A stretch of DNA of 5,059 nt. It comes from Bdellovibrio sp. (GTDB lineage: Bacteria > Bdellovibrionota > Bdellovibrionia > Bdellovibrionales > Bdellovibrionaceae). Positions 1 to 5,059 of the stretch are shown here, one piece after another. Below the pieces are notes generated by a model. It saw only the letters and a program-made list of their open reading frames with translations, did no database searches and was not told where the DNA came from. The stretch lies in the NCBI GenBank assembly GCA_017745015.1, contig JAGIAF010000245.1:1-5059 (forward strand). Direction: 5' to 3'. The translations under genes were made by a program, and so were the position numbers. Numbering within the stretch: position 1 is the first letter of the stretch; every line of letters begins with the position of its first letter.

Positions 1-387
1 AGTATGGATACCTTCCATCAAGCCCAAGTGTTGGCGTCGGCCTGGGCTAATGAAACGGCTCGCTCTATAGAAGACGTTTCATCACTGACAGAGCGTTATG
101 GTTTAGAAGCAGAAGAGATTCTGAACAAATACGATGACAGATATAATTACTGGCAGCTTGAAGCTGCTCAAGCTATCGATTCTACGATGTGCATGCATAT
201 GCGCGACTTCTATGCTCGTCGTGTTCATCTTTTCCTGGCGGATCGCAATCACGGTGTGAAGTACATCGATGATGTCGGTCGTGTGTTCCAAGAAAAAATG
301 GGTTGGAATGATTCTCGCCTTAAAGATGAAAAACATATGCTAACTGAGTACATGGCCCATGAAGTGGAATGGAAAAAGCACTTCTAA
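1..387 (+). CDS. glpD: Glycerol-3-phosphate dehydrogenase, C-terminal part (5' end outside window)
   Basis: This is the last 128 codons of a gene that very probably begins before the window. The frame is open from base 1, and the ATG at 4 has no visible ribosome site, so I do not take it as the start. The protein matches the helical C-terminal domain (DAO_C) of FAD-dependent GlpD. Counting from that ATG, it has LTERYGLEAEEIL (about residues 28-40), an EAAQAIDSTMCMHMRDFYARR stretch like the family's acidic-helix/D-x-RR segment, then HLFLADRN and a late GW-N/D segment near residue 100. Full GlpD enzymes are usually 500-560 residues; only the non-catalytic tail is here. The family oxidises glycerol-3-phosphate to dihydroxyacetone phosphate at the inner membrane and passes electrons to quinones. 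The gene converges on the binding-protein gene, with 3 bp between the stops. The alternative, a free-standing small protein of this fold, seems less likely. Confidence 0.78.
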   Translation, partial: SMDTFHQAQVLASAWANETARSIEDVSSLTERYGLEAEEILNKYDDRYNYWQLEAAQAIDSTMCMHMRDFYARRVHLFLADRNHGVKYIDDVGRVFQEKMGWNDSRLKDEKHMLTEYMAHEVEWKKHF

Positions 388-390
388 TCC

Positions 391-2142
391 TCAGTGGTTA
401 AAAGCGCTCCAGTCCGGCAGATTGTATTTGCGAAGTATTTTATCAAGACGCCCGTTTTCTCGGGAGTTGATCAGCCAATTTTGTAGATAAGCGGGGAGCT
501 TCACCGGGGAATTATCCTCGGGAGGTCCCACAAGGCTTAGGGTGTTAAATCCAGTCAGGGACGTAGGTTGCAATTCGAGATTCAGTTGTTGGCGACGTAA
601 AAGGGTGTAGCGAAGCACGTTGTAATCGCCAAGGGCTAAGTCCACCCTGCGTTCTCCAATGGCTTTAATCATTCGATCTGCGACATCAGCGCCATCAATT
701 TTTAATGATTTCTTAAATTCTTCGGGATCAAGATTTAGATCGCTTTCTTGTCCGAGTTTTGCGAAGGCGATACGCATATCACTTAGGGACTCTTTGTCGA
801 CTAAATGCATTCGCACGCCAGGAGTGAAAAGAGCCCCAGTATAACTGACGCCAAGTTTTGGTCCATAGACAGTGATGTCAGAAAGATAGCGAACAAAGTA
901 GCTTGGAATAATGATGTAGTTTACCTGGCGGTTTTTAAGAGCTTTGGTAAGTTCGGAGTTGGAGAGATTCACTAACTCGACTTTGAAATTCATTTTCTCA
1001 GAAAGGTCTTTCAGGATCTCATAGACATAGCCACCCCATTGCCCTGGCCCTTGTTCGCACAGATAGGGACAGTGTGGAGCCATCCCAATGCGAATGACGG
1101 TGCCTTTTAATTTGTTGGGCTCTATAGGGATGATTCTATTCTCGTTTGAAAAGCCTGAGAAGTCTTTGGGGGGTGCAACCGGCGGCCCCATCCAGCCGGT
1201 AAAGTTGGCGGCCGTTTGATGGGTCACAGGAAACGTTGGAATCAGTTTGCGAGCAGTGACGGAGCCACCAGTAAAATGGGCGATCAGTTGTCGAGCGGTT
1301 TCGCGCCCCATTTCTGCGCAAAACTGAGCCGAATCAATGACGGTCAGTTTTTTCTGCTTGATTGCTTCAATTGCTATCGGGTCGCCATCGACGGTGGCGT
1401 GAAGAATTTCTCGACGCCCCTTATCCCAAAGAAAATTAGCAATAGTGATGCCAGCGCCGTCATTAACAGTGAAGATGACATCGACACTTTTCTTTTTAGG
1501 AAATTCTTTAAGAAACTCGCGGGTTTTTTCCAATCCAGTCTCGGCTGTGACGGCCTCATAACGCTTCAATACGACGAACTTTCTTTTTTTTGCACGAAGT
1601 GCATCGAAGAATCCATCAAGACGATTAATCACAGCTGAAACTCGTGGGTATTCGAAGAGAACAATCTTCATCTCTTGATTTCTGGGAACCAAGCTATCGA
1701 GATAGCTTCCATTATCCCAACCGGCTTGGTAGTTATCGCTGGCAATGTAAGATGTGATTTTCCCTAATACGATGAATTGATCGAAGGTGAACACCGGGAT
1801 CTTCAAAGTATTGGCCTCTTGAAGAGCTTTACTTACTGTAGAAATATCTGTTGGTTGAATCACCAGGGCGTCAGGACGCTTTGCAAGTGCATCTTCAAGC
1901 TGCTTGATTTGATTCAAAACGCCTTGTCGTCCGTCACCAGCAAGATGCGCCGTTAAATCAATCTGCAGATCCGGATGAGTCTTATTGTAATTTGCGATTT
2001 CTTCTTCGAGGCCTTTGCGCATGGACACTTGCGCTTCGATCTTGGCGCTCCAATAGAACACATGAACCGAGAGACTTTTGGCCCAGCCGAACGTGGATGA
2101 CAACGACATAATCAAGAAAAGGTAAATACTGATATGCTTCAC
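391..2142 (-). CDS. Secreted double periplasmic-binding protein (RbsB-like domain fused to SBP_bac_3 domain)
   Basis: A 583-residue protein with a Sec signal peptide (about residues 1-21, cleavage after GWA) and no other membrane segment. Residues ~24-310 resemble sugar/autoinducer-type binding proteins (Peripla_BP_4, RbsB/LuxP type): PDALVIQPTD at 90-99, IPVFTFD at 115-121, SDNYQAG at 135-141, DVIFTVNDG at 221-229 and VDGDP at 251-255. A proline-rich linker (~320-345) leads to a second domain, ~348-575, of the SBP_bac_3 amino-acid-binding type: RIGMAPHCPY, GYVYEILKDL, RRVDLALGD, and the characteristic end GRLDKILRKYNL. C358 and C362 (CX3C) could form a disulphide. The start is GTG; an in-frame stop lies four codons upstream, and the next ATG (codon 12) would destroy the signal peptide. 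No Shine-Dalgarno precedes it. No transporter permease or ATPase is adjacent; the upstream neighbours are a kinase and its regulator. A sensory-receptor role is therefore inferred; the ligands cannot be read from sequence. Confidence 0.88.
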   Translation of the reverse strand: MKHISIYLFLIMSLSSTFGWAKSLSVHVFYWSAKIEAQVSMRKGLEEEIANYNKTHPDLQIDLTAHLAGDGRQGVLNQIKQLEDALAKRPDALVIQPTDISTVSKALQEANTLKIPVFTFDQFIVLGKITSYIASDNYQAGWDNGSYLDSLVPRNQEMKIVLFEYPRVSAVINRLDGFFDALRAKKRKFVVLKRYEAVTAETGLEKTREFLKEFPKKKSVDVIFTVNDGAGITIANFLWDKGRREILHATVDGDPIAIEAIKQKKLTVIDSAQFCAEMGRETARQLIAHFTGGSVTARKLIPTFPVTHQTAANFTGWMGPPVAPPKDFSGFSNENRIIPIEPNKLKGTVIRIGMAPHCPYLCEQGPGQWGGYVYEILKDLSEKMNFKVELVNLSNSELTKALKNRQVNYIIIPSYFVRYLSDITVYGPKLGVSYTGALFTPGVRMHLVDKESLSDMRIAFAKLGQESDLNLDPEEFKKSLKIDGADVADRMIKAIGERRVDLALGDYNVLRYTLLRRQQLNLELQPTSLTGFNTLSLVGPPEDNSPVKLPAYLQNWLINSRENGRLDKILRKYNLPDWSAFNH

Positions 2143-2150
2143 AGTATCTA

Positions 2151-2178
2151 ATTATATAGATGCGATTGTGAATTGGAA
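2151..2178 (-). promoter_or_regulatory. Candidate promoter of the double binding-protein gene
   Basis: On the minus strand a perfect -10 hexamer TATAAT (2156-2151) is preceded, 16 bp upstream, by a weak -35 TTCCAA (2178-2173, 3 of 6 matches). Transcription would begin near 2145-2143, only one to three bases before the GTG at 2142. The message would be leaderless or nearly so, which agrees with the absence of a Shine-Dalgarno sequence. The region is AT-rich, so a chance -10 match is possible. Confidence 0.42.
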
Positions 2179-2195
2179 TTGTCGGGCTTAGCAAT

Positions 2196-2248
2196 ACAGA
2201 CAAACGAGGCATTCCTTGCCGTGAATTAAGGAACTAGTCTTTGTCTGT
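2196..2248 (-). repeat. Nested inverted repeat spanning the kinase stop codon
   Basis: A perfect 9-bp inverted repeat, ACAGACAAA (2196-2204) and TTTGTCTGT (2240-2248), encloses a second perfect 6-bp pair, TTCCTT (2212-2217) and AAGGAA (2228-2233). In the minus-strand transcript this would fold as an outer stem, an internal loop holding the kinase TAG stop (2236-2234), and an inner hairpin with a 10-nt loop. No T-run follows, so it is not a standard intrinsic terminator. It could be a 3'-end stabiliser, a processing site or an attenuator between the kinase and binding-protein genes. Confidence 0.5.
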
Positions 2249-3598
2249 CGCGATTTCTGGAAAGATCGTAGTAATTTTTGTACCGGAAGAATCACTGTGA
2301 ACTTTAAGATCCCAACGGTAAATTTCTGCGACGGTTTTGACCCAGGCCAGTCCTAAGCCGGTTCCTTCAACCTCATCCGAGCGAGGACCTTTGTTAAAAG
2401 GCGTCCCCCATTTTTGTAGAACAGACTCAGGAATACCCGGCCCTCGATCTGAAACTTCAAGCGAATGTGAACCTACTCTTAACTGAACATTGTCATTAGA
2501 GTATTTCAAAGCATTGATAACAAGATTATTGAGGAACTGTTCGAAGTGATCCGGATTACACATCAGTTGAAAATCTGTTTGACCTTCAATTGAAAGACGC
2601 TCGCCAAAAATTTTAATCCAGTTTGGAGACAAGCGCGCCAGCGTGGATTGAATTTTAATGACGTGAAGATTTTCAGCCTGGCCTTGATTGGTAAGCTCAG
2701 CCCAATTCAAAAAGTTCGTGATGGTGCGCGAAACTTTTTCGACGTTTTCACTCAAAGCAGAAGTTTCTTCTTCGCTTAAGTTGTGGGTTTTAGCTAAACG
2801 TTCCACATCGCGATTCAGAATTGTCAGCGGAGTTTTTATTTCATGAGCCATTTGGAAAGCCCACTGGCGAGTAAAGATGCGAATGGCATTGATACGACCC
2901 GTGAAGGTGCTAATGCTTGTCAATAAAGAGCGGAACTCATCAGTCTTGTTAACTAGAGGCCCTTGCATATGAACAAGAAGATTTCCAGGTAAGGGTTGAA
3001 TCTCACGATTCAAATCTAAAGAGCGCGTCGCATCTTTCATGTAACCAGCCACTTCACGCACTGGCGAGAATAAAGATGCCGAAAGAATCCATGTCATACC
3101 TAAGAACAACGACAACGTCGCCACAATATATAAAAGAGTTTCTTCATCGATATTCACTAGATGGAAGAAATTATCGTCAGAGATCACACCGACTTGAAGC
3201 GTACGAGTTTTTGAGCGAGGCAGCTTCAGATTCACCGCACGAATCATGCGGCCTTCTTTATGAAGAGTCACCCATTGAGGACTTTGTGGAATTTCTAGGT
3301 TCAGCAAATCAATGCTTTGAGATTTGTACAGATTCTTGCCTTCATTAGTGCGAATGACGAAGAACTTATCGATACGATCCGGACCGAGCTCCTCTGAAAT
3401 AATCGAGTCGACCTTTTCATAGTCGTAGGCGCGCAAGTCGGTAAGTTCAGAGTCGATAATGGAAGTCGCAGTCTGACGAATTTGATTGTCGATGTAGTCA
3501 ATTCGCTCGCCACGGAAATAATGTAGAAGGAGGGTGCTGATCGAGAATGTCGTCAGCACCAGCACCAGGAGCGAAATGAGGAAAAACTTAAGTCTCAA
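2234..3598 (-). CDS. Membrane sensor histidine kinase
   Basis: A 454-residue inner-membrane kinase. A first membrane segment (~4-26) and a second (~153-177) bracket a ~125-residue periplasmic sensor region without a family I recognise. A HAMP-like linker follows (~178-240). The dimerisation/phosphoacceptor helix carries H252 in FQMAHEIKTPLT. The ATP-binding domain shows the N box (NNLVINALKYSND, N358 and N362), the G1 box (DRGPGIP, D384), an F-box-like GTPFNKGP and the G2 box (GTGLGLAWVK, 412-421). All catalytic motifs are intact, so it should autophosphorylate at H252 and pass phosphate to the adjacent regulator. The start is TTG: an AGGG ribosome site (3609-3606) sits 7 bases upstream, an in-frame TAG lies at 3610-3608, and no early internal ATG exists. 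Its first codons overlap the regulator's end by 11 bp, suggesting translational coupling. The signal is unknown; the binding protein encoded downstream is a candidate periplasmic partner. Confidence 0.95.
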   Translation of the reverse strand: MRLKFFLISLLVLVLTTFSISTLLLHYFRGERIDYIDNQIRQTATSIIDSELTDLRAYDYEKVDSIISEELGPDRIDKFFVIRTNEGKNLYKSQSIDLLNLEIPQSPQWVTLHKEGRMIRAVNLKLPRSKTRTLQVGVISDDNFFHLVNIDEETLLYIVATLSLFLGMTWILSASLFSPVREVAGYMKDATRSLDLNREIQPLPGNLLVHMQGPLVNKTDEFRSLLTSISTFTGRINAIRIFTRQWAFQMAHEIKTPLTILNRDVERLAKTHNLSEEETSALSENVEKVSRTITNFLNWAELTNQGQAENLHVIKIQSTLARLSPNWIKIFGERLSIEGQTDFQLMCNPDHFEQFLNNLVINALKYSNDNVQLRVGSHSLEVSDRGPGIPESVLQKWGTPFNKGPRSDEVEGTGLGLAWVKTVAEIYRWDLKVHSDSSGTKITTIFPEIATDKD

Positions 3599-4271
3599 GC
3601 CAATACCCTACGTTACGCATGTTTCGAATCACCACGTTAGAGGTGTTTGCTTCGAGTTTGCGACGAAGGTTGTTCATAGTTGCTTCTACAACTTTTGATT
3701 CACTTTCTTTAGCCGACTTCCAAACTTGTTCTAGCAAAACCTCTCGAGGAAAGATCTTACCGGGATTATTGGCAAAGAGGATTAATAATTGAAGTTCTTT
3801 TTGAGAAAAGCCCACATGTTTGGCTTCAATCTGTACGGTGCGATCAGAAAGATTCACCGCAACATTGCCTATGCGCAGCTCTTGCTGTGAGTGCACGAGT
3901 GTTGAACGGCGACCCAAGGCTTTGACTCGTGCGATAAGCTCCGTTGTAGAGTAAGGTTTTGCCAGATAGTCATCTGCACCCAAGTCTAGAAGCTTGGCTT
4001 TCTCAGCACCCGTGTCGATTGCAGAAAGAATCAAGATGCGCGTGTCCACGTAAGTTTCTTTGATCTTCTGGACAAGAGTGCTGGAGTCTTCTCCGGCAAG
4101 AATACGATCAAGGACGATCACGTGAGGATAGTATCCTTTTGATTCGATGATCGAGCTCAGTGAAGGAGTGGTCGAGGCAGTTCTTACGTTCCAGCCTTGC
4201 TCCTCGAGAGCGATTACAATGTTCTTTAGAATTGCTGCTTCATCTTCTACGACTAGAATATTCATGGTCAT
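3588..4271 (-). CDS. OmpR/PhoB-family response regulator
   Basis: A 227-residue cytoplasmic DNA-binding regulator. The receiver domain (~3-118) has the acidic pair E9/D10, phosphoacceptor D55 in VIVLDRI, S83 at the switch position and K105 in DDYLAKPY. A winged-helix output domain (~130-226) has FSQKELQLLILFANNPGKIFPREVLLEQVW followed by the recognition-helix region VVEATMNNLRRKLE and the wing end RNMRNVGYWLE, all typical of OmpR/PhoB proteins. (These segments are given as key stretches around residues 155-184, 194-207 and 217-226.) It is the expected partner of the overlapping downstream kinase. Two starts are possible: ATG at 4271 (giving MTMNILVVED) or ATG at 4265 (MNILVVED). Neither has a strong Shine-Dalgarno, and a 14-bp palindrome overlaps the first. 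I keep the longer form with low preference. Its targets are unknown; candidates are its own operon and the divergent small gene. Confidence 0.95.
   Translation of the reverse strand: MTMNILVVEDEAAILKNIVIALEEQGWNVRTASTTPSLSSIIESKGYYPHVIVLDRILAGEDSSTLVQKIKETYVDTRILILSAIDTGAEKAKLLDLGADDYLAKPYSTTELIARVKALGRRSTLVHSQQELRIGNVAVNLSDRTVQIEAKHVGFSQKELQLLILFANNPGKIFPREVLLEQVWKSAKESESKVVEATMNNLRRKLEANTSNVVIRNMRNVGYWLET
3606..3609 (-). promoter_or_regulatory. Ribosome binding site deciding the TTG start of the kinase
   Basis: Minus-strand AGGG lies 7 bases before TTG at 3598 and inside the last codons of the regulator gene. It supports the unusual TTG start, because the upstream in-frame stop (3610-3608) excludes any earlier start except rare ATT. 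Confidence 0.6.
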
Positions 4272-4283
4272 ATTCTAGAATAT
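4270..4283. repeat. 14-bp perfect palindrome at the regulator start
   Basis: ATATTCTAGAATAT is self-complementary over all 14 bases and covers the first base pairs around the upstream ATG (4271) of the response-regulator gene. It is placed where an operator could block initiation of transcription or translation. AT-rich palindromes occur by chance, and OmpR-family proteins usually bind direct repeats, so an operator role is only a possibility. Confidence 0.35.
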
Positions 4284-4311
4284 TTTTTCTCGAAGAGATA
4301 CGAAACAAAGT

Positions 4312-4365
4312 TATTGTTTTCACTCGTTATAAAAGAAATTTTATTCCTAGATATTGTTGTTTGTT
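4312..4365 (+). repeat. TTGTT-type repeats in the divergent intergenic region
   Basis: The heptamer TATTGTT occurs at 4312-4318 and again at 4352-4358, exactly 40 bp apart. Further TTGTT copies are at 4357-4361 and 4361-4365. An inverted copy, AAACAA (4303-4308), faces TTGTTT (4314-4319) across 5 bp. The rightmost cluster overlaps the candidate -35 of the small secreted-protein gene. Tandem same-direction sites about one or more helical turns apart fit OmpR-family binding, but the motif is short and A/T-rich. Confidence 0.3.
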
Positions 4366-4381
4366 AGCACTCCTTTACAAT
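4354..4381 (+). promoter_or_regulatory. Candidate promoter of the small secreted-protein gene
   Basis: A -10 TACAAT (4376-4381, 5 of 6 matches to TATAAT) lies 16 bp after a weak -35 TTGTTG (4354-4359, 3 of 6). Transcription would begin near 4388, giving a leader of about 13 bases that just includes the ribosome site. The weak -35 overlapping TTGTT repeats would suit an activated promoter. Confidence 0.45.
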
Positions 4382-4389
4382 GACGTGAA

Positions 4390-4395
4390 AGGGAG
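4390..4395 (+). promoter_or_regulatory. Ribosome binding site of the small secreted-protein gene
   Basis: AGGGAG lies 5 bases before the ATG at 4401. It is the best Shine-Dalgarno match in the window and strongly supports translation of this short gene on the plus strand rather than of the antisense open frame. Confidence 0.75.
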
Positions 4396-4400
4396 ATCAC

Positions 4401-4592
4401 ATGATCAGAATCGCACTAGCAATTGCACTTGTCGCAGCAACTTTTTCCGCAGAAACTTCAATGGCAAAATCTAAAATTTCTAAAGCTGACAGAAAAGCTT
4501 TCGCAAAAGCGTGCAAGGAAGAAAATCCGGGTGCGAAAAAATCTGCGATCAAAAAATGTGTGAAAGAAAAAGCTGCTAGTCGCACGACTTAG
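4401..4592 (+). CDS. Small secreted lysine-rich protein with two cysteines
   Basis: A 63-residue protein of unknown function. Residues 1-22 form a clear Sec signal peptide (hydrophobic IALAIALVAATF, cleavage predicted after TSMA). The mature ~41 residues hold 12 lysines against four acidic residues and two cysteines, C38 and C53, spaced 14 residues apart in an ACKEENPGAKK...IKKCVKEK pattern that suggests a helical hairpin closed by a disulphide. The layout faintly recalls PsiF-type repeats (basic, small, periplasmic, cysteine-bearing), but I cannot assign it to that family. A good ribosome site, a plausible promoter and an intrinsic terminator 35 bp after the stop make it a complete single-gene unit. 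It is divergent from the two-component operon and could be under its control. A basic periplasmic peptide might bind nucleic acid, envelope anions or wall polymers; nothing in the sequence decides. Confidence 0.85.
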   Translation: MIRIALAIALVAATFSAETSMAKSKISKADRKAFAKACKEENPGAKKSAIKKCVKEKAASRTT

Positions 4593-4626
4593 TCTTAGTT
4601 TGTTACGGAAAACTCGACAGTTCCGG

Positions 4627-4657
4627 ACGGCGCTCCATTAAGGGCGCCGTTTTTTTT
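4627..4657 (+). terminator. Intrinsic terminator after the small secreted-protein gene
   Basis: ACGGCGC (4627-4633) pairs with GCGCCGT (4644-4650). The stem can be extended inward by a T-G wobble and a C-G pair, leaving a 6-nt loop, and is followed by an unbroken run of eight T (4650-4657). The GC-rich stem and U-tract make this a strong one-directional terminator for plus-strand transcription. It isolates mreB from the upstream gene. Confidence 0.94.
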
Positions 4658-4780
4658 GCCACCTTCCCTCTGAACTTCGTCTTGGTGCTGGGCAATTTCT
4701 GCCCTTGCGACCTGCCGAATGGTACTTTTGTTTGTGCGCATGCGTCAAAAATGCTCCGCGGACTGGCCTAAATATCCGCA
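4658..4780. other. Intergenic stretch upstream of the mreB promoter
   Basis: No supported gene is seen here. A short perfect hairpin, GGGCA (4690-4694) with TGCCC (4700-4704) and a 5-nt loop, has no T-run. An 8-bp palindrome CGCATGCG is at 4737-4744. A 21-codon open frame (4719-4784) lacks a ribosome site and runs into the candidate -35. The stretch could hold regulatory sites for mreB. Confidence 0.4.
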
Positions 4781-4809
4781 TTGACTCCAGTTTTCATTAT
4801 CCCTAGACT
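4781..4809 (+). promoter_or_regulatory. Candidate sigma70-type promoter of mreB
   Basis: TTGACT (4781-4786, 5 of 6 to consensus) and TAGACT (4804-4809, 4 of 6) are separated by exactly 17 bp. Initiation would fall near 4816 and give a leader of about 50 bases before the mreB ATG. It is the best-formed promoter in the window, and the terminator just upstream means mreB needs one. Confidence 0.6.
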
Positions 4810-4853
4810 TATTGTTGAAAACTAATTTTCGTTCCATTGAAATTTCCTCTTAA

Positions 4854-4858
4854 GAGAG
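4854..4858 (+). promoter_or_regulatory. Ribosome binding site of mreB
   Basis: GAGAG in an A/G-rich tract lies 7 bases before the ATG at 4866, supporting that start. Confidence 0.6.
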
Positions 4859-4865
4859 ATTCAGC

Positions 4866-5059
4866 ATGAGTTTTTTTGACAAAGTACAAGACTATTTTTC
4901 GAACGATATCGCCATTGATTTGGGAACTGCCAATACACTTGTTTACGTAAAGGGCCGTGGGATCATTCTTGATGAACCTTCAGTCGTTGCAGTTCAAAAA
5001 AATTACCGTGGTATGCAAAACCGCGTCCTTGCGGTCGGTAAAGAAGCGAAAGATATGTC
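4866..5059 (+). CDS. mreB: Rod shape-determining protein MreB, N-terminal part (3' end outside window)
   Basis: The first 64 codons of MreB, the bacterial actin that polymerises on the inner face of the cytoplasmic membrane and guides peptidoglycan synthesis for rod shape. The protein begins MSFFDKVQDYFSNDIAIDLG. The phosphate-1 ATP-binding loop DLGTANTLVY is at residues 18-27, followed by the family-typical RGIILDEPSVVAV (32-44) and VLAVGKEAKDM (54-64). Full MreB is about 340-350 residues; the remainder, and any mreC/mreD that usually follow, lie beyond the window. The N-terminal SFFDKVQDYFS may be an amphipathic membrane-contacting helix, as in other Gram-negative MreB proteins. It has its own candidate promoter and is insulated from the upstream gene by a terminator. 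Some bacteria carry two MreB copies; which one this is cannot be told here. Confidence 0.96.
   Translation, partial: MSFFDKVQDYFSNDIAIDLGTANTLVYVKGRGIILDEPSVVAVQKNYRGMQNRVLAVGKEAKDM

Noticed and set aside
4..387. A complete 127-residue gene starting at the ATG at base 4
   Set aside because: The sequence matches the C-terminal domain of GlpD and the frame stays open to the window edge, so an upstream start is more likely.
1216..1638. 140-codon plus-strand open frame inside the binding-protein gene
   Set aside because: It is antisense to a protein with two clear domains, has no ribosome site, and its translation shows no recognisable fold. It is a shadow frame.
1982..2212. 76-codon minus-strand open frame across the kinase/binding-protein gap
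   Set aside because: It overlaps the binding protein's signal peptide in another frame and has no ribosome site or family resemblance.
3076..3348. 90-codon plus-strand open frame inside the kinase gene
   Set aside because: It is antisense to the kinase's sensor domain and second membrane segment, without a ribosome site or recognisable motif.
4160..4474. 104-codon plus-strand open frame across the regulator start and intergenic region
   Set aside because: It overlaps a certain regulator gene and the small gene's promoter and start; its composition is not protein-like.
4397..4585. 62-codon minus-strand open frame opposite the small secreted-protein gene
   Set aside because: The plus strand has the ribosome site, signal peptide and terminator; the minus frame has none of these and mirrors the lysine/alanine-rich codons.
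4690..4704. Hairpin GGGCA/TGCCC considered as a terminator or small RNA end
   Set aside because: The stem is only 5 bp and no T-run follows on either strand.
4719..4784. 21-codon open frame upstream of mreB
   Set aside because: No Shine-Dalgarno, and it ends inside the candidate mreB -35; better explained as chance.

Overview
The window looks like an ordinary chromosomal stretch of a Gram-negative bacterium of moderate GC. MreB (a rod-cell actin), periplasm-directed signal peptides and an OmpR-type two-component system all fit this. The MreB N-terminus and the overall gene style are reminiscent of Bdellovibrio and its relatives (Bdellovibrionota). That assignment is from memory of the protein style, not from a search, and is only moderately sure.

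Layout, left to right. (1) The 3' end of a plus-strand gene whose last ~128 codons match the C-terminal domain of aerobic glycerol-3-phosphate dehydrogenase (GlpD); its start lies outside the window. (2) Converging on it with only 3 bp between stop codons is a minus-strand block transcribed right to left: an OmpR/PhoB-family response regulator, a membrane histidine kinase overlapping it by 11 bp, and, after a 91-bp gap, a 583-residue secreted protein. This protein joins two unrelated periplasmic-binding folds, an RbsB-like sugar-binding domain and an amino-acid-type SBP_bac_3 domain. (3) A 129-bp divergent intergenic region with a palindrome and TTGTT repeats leads into (4) a 63-codon plus-strand gene for a small, secreted, lysine-rich, two-cysteine protein, closed by a strong intrinsic terminator. 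(5) A ~208-bp intergenic region carries a good sigma70-type promoter and leads into (6) the first 64 codons of mreB, cut by the window end.

How the genes may work together: the regulator and kinase are a classical pair. No ABC permease or ATPase lies beside the double binding protein, so it may be the periplasmic ligand receptor feeding the kinase, as LuxP does for LuxQ or TorT for TorS. This is inference from neighbourhood and domain content. The divergent small secreted protein is a candidate target of the regulator, also by inference. I see no mobile elements, CRISPR arrays, tRNA or rRNA genes. The most unusual item is the fused two-fold binding protein and its placement with a two-component system.
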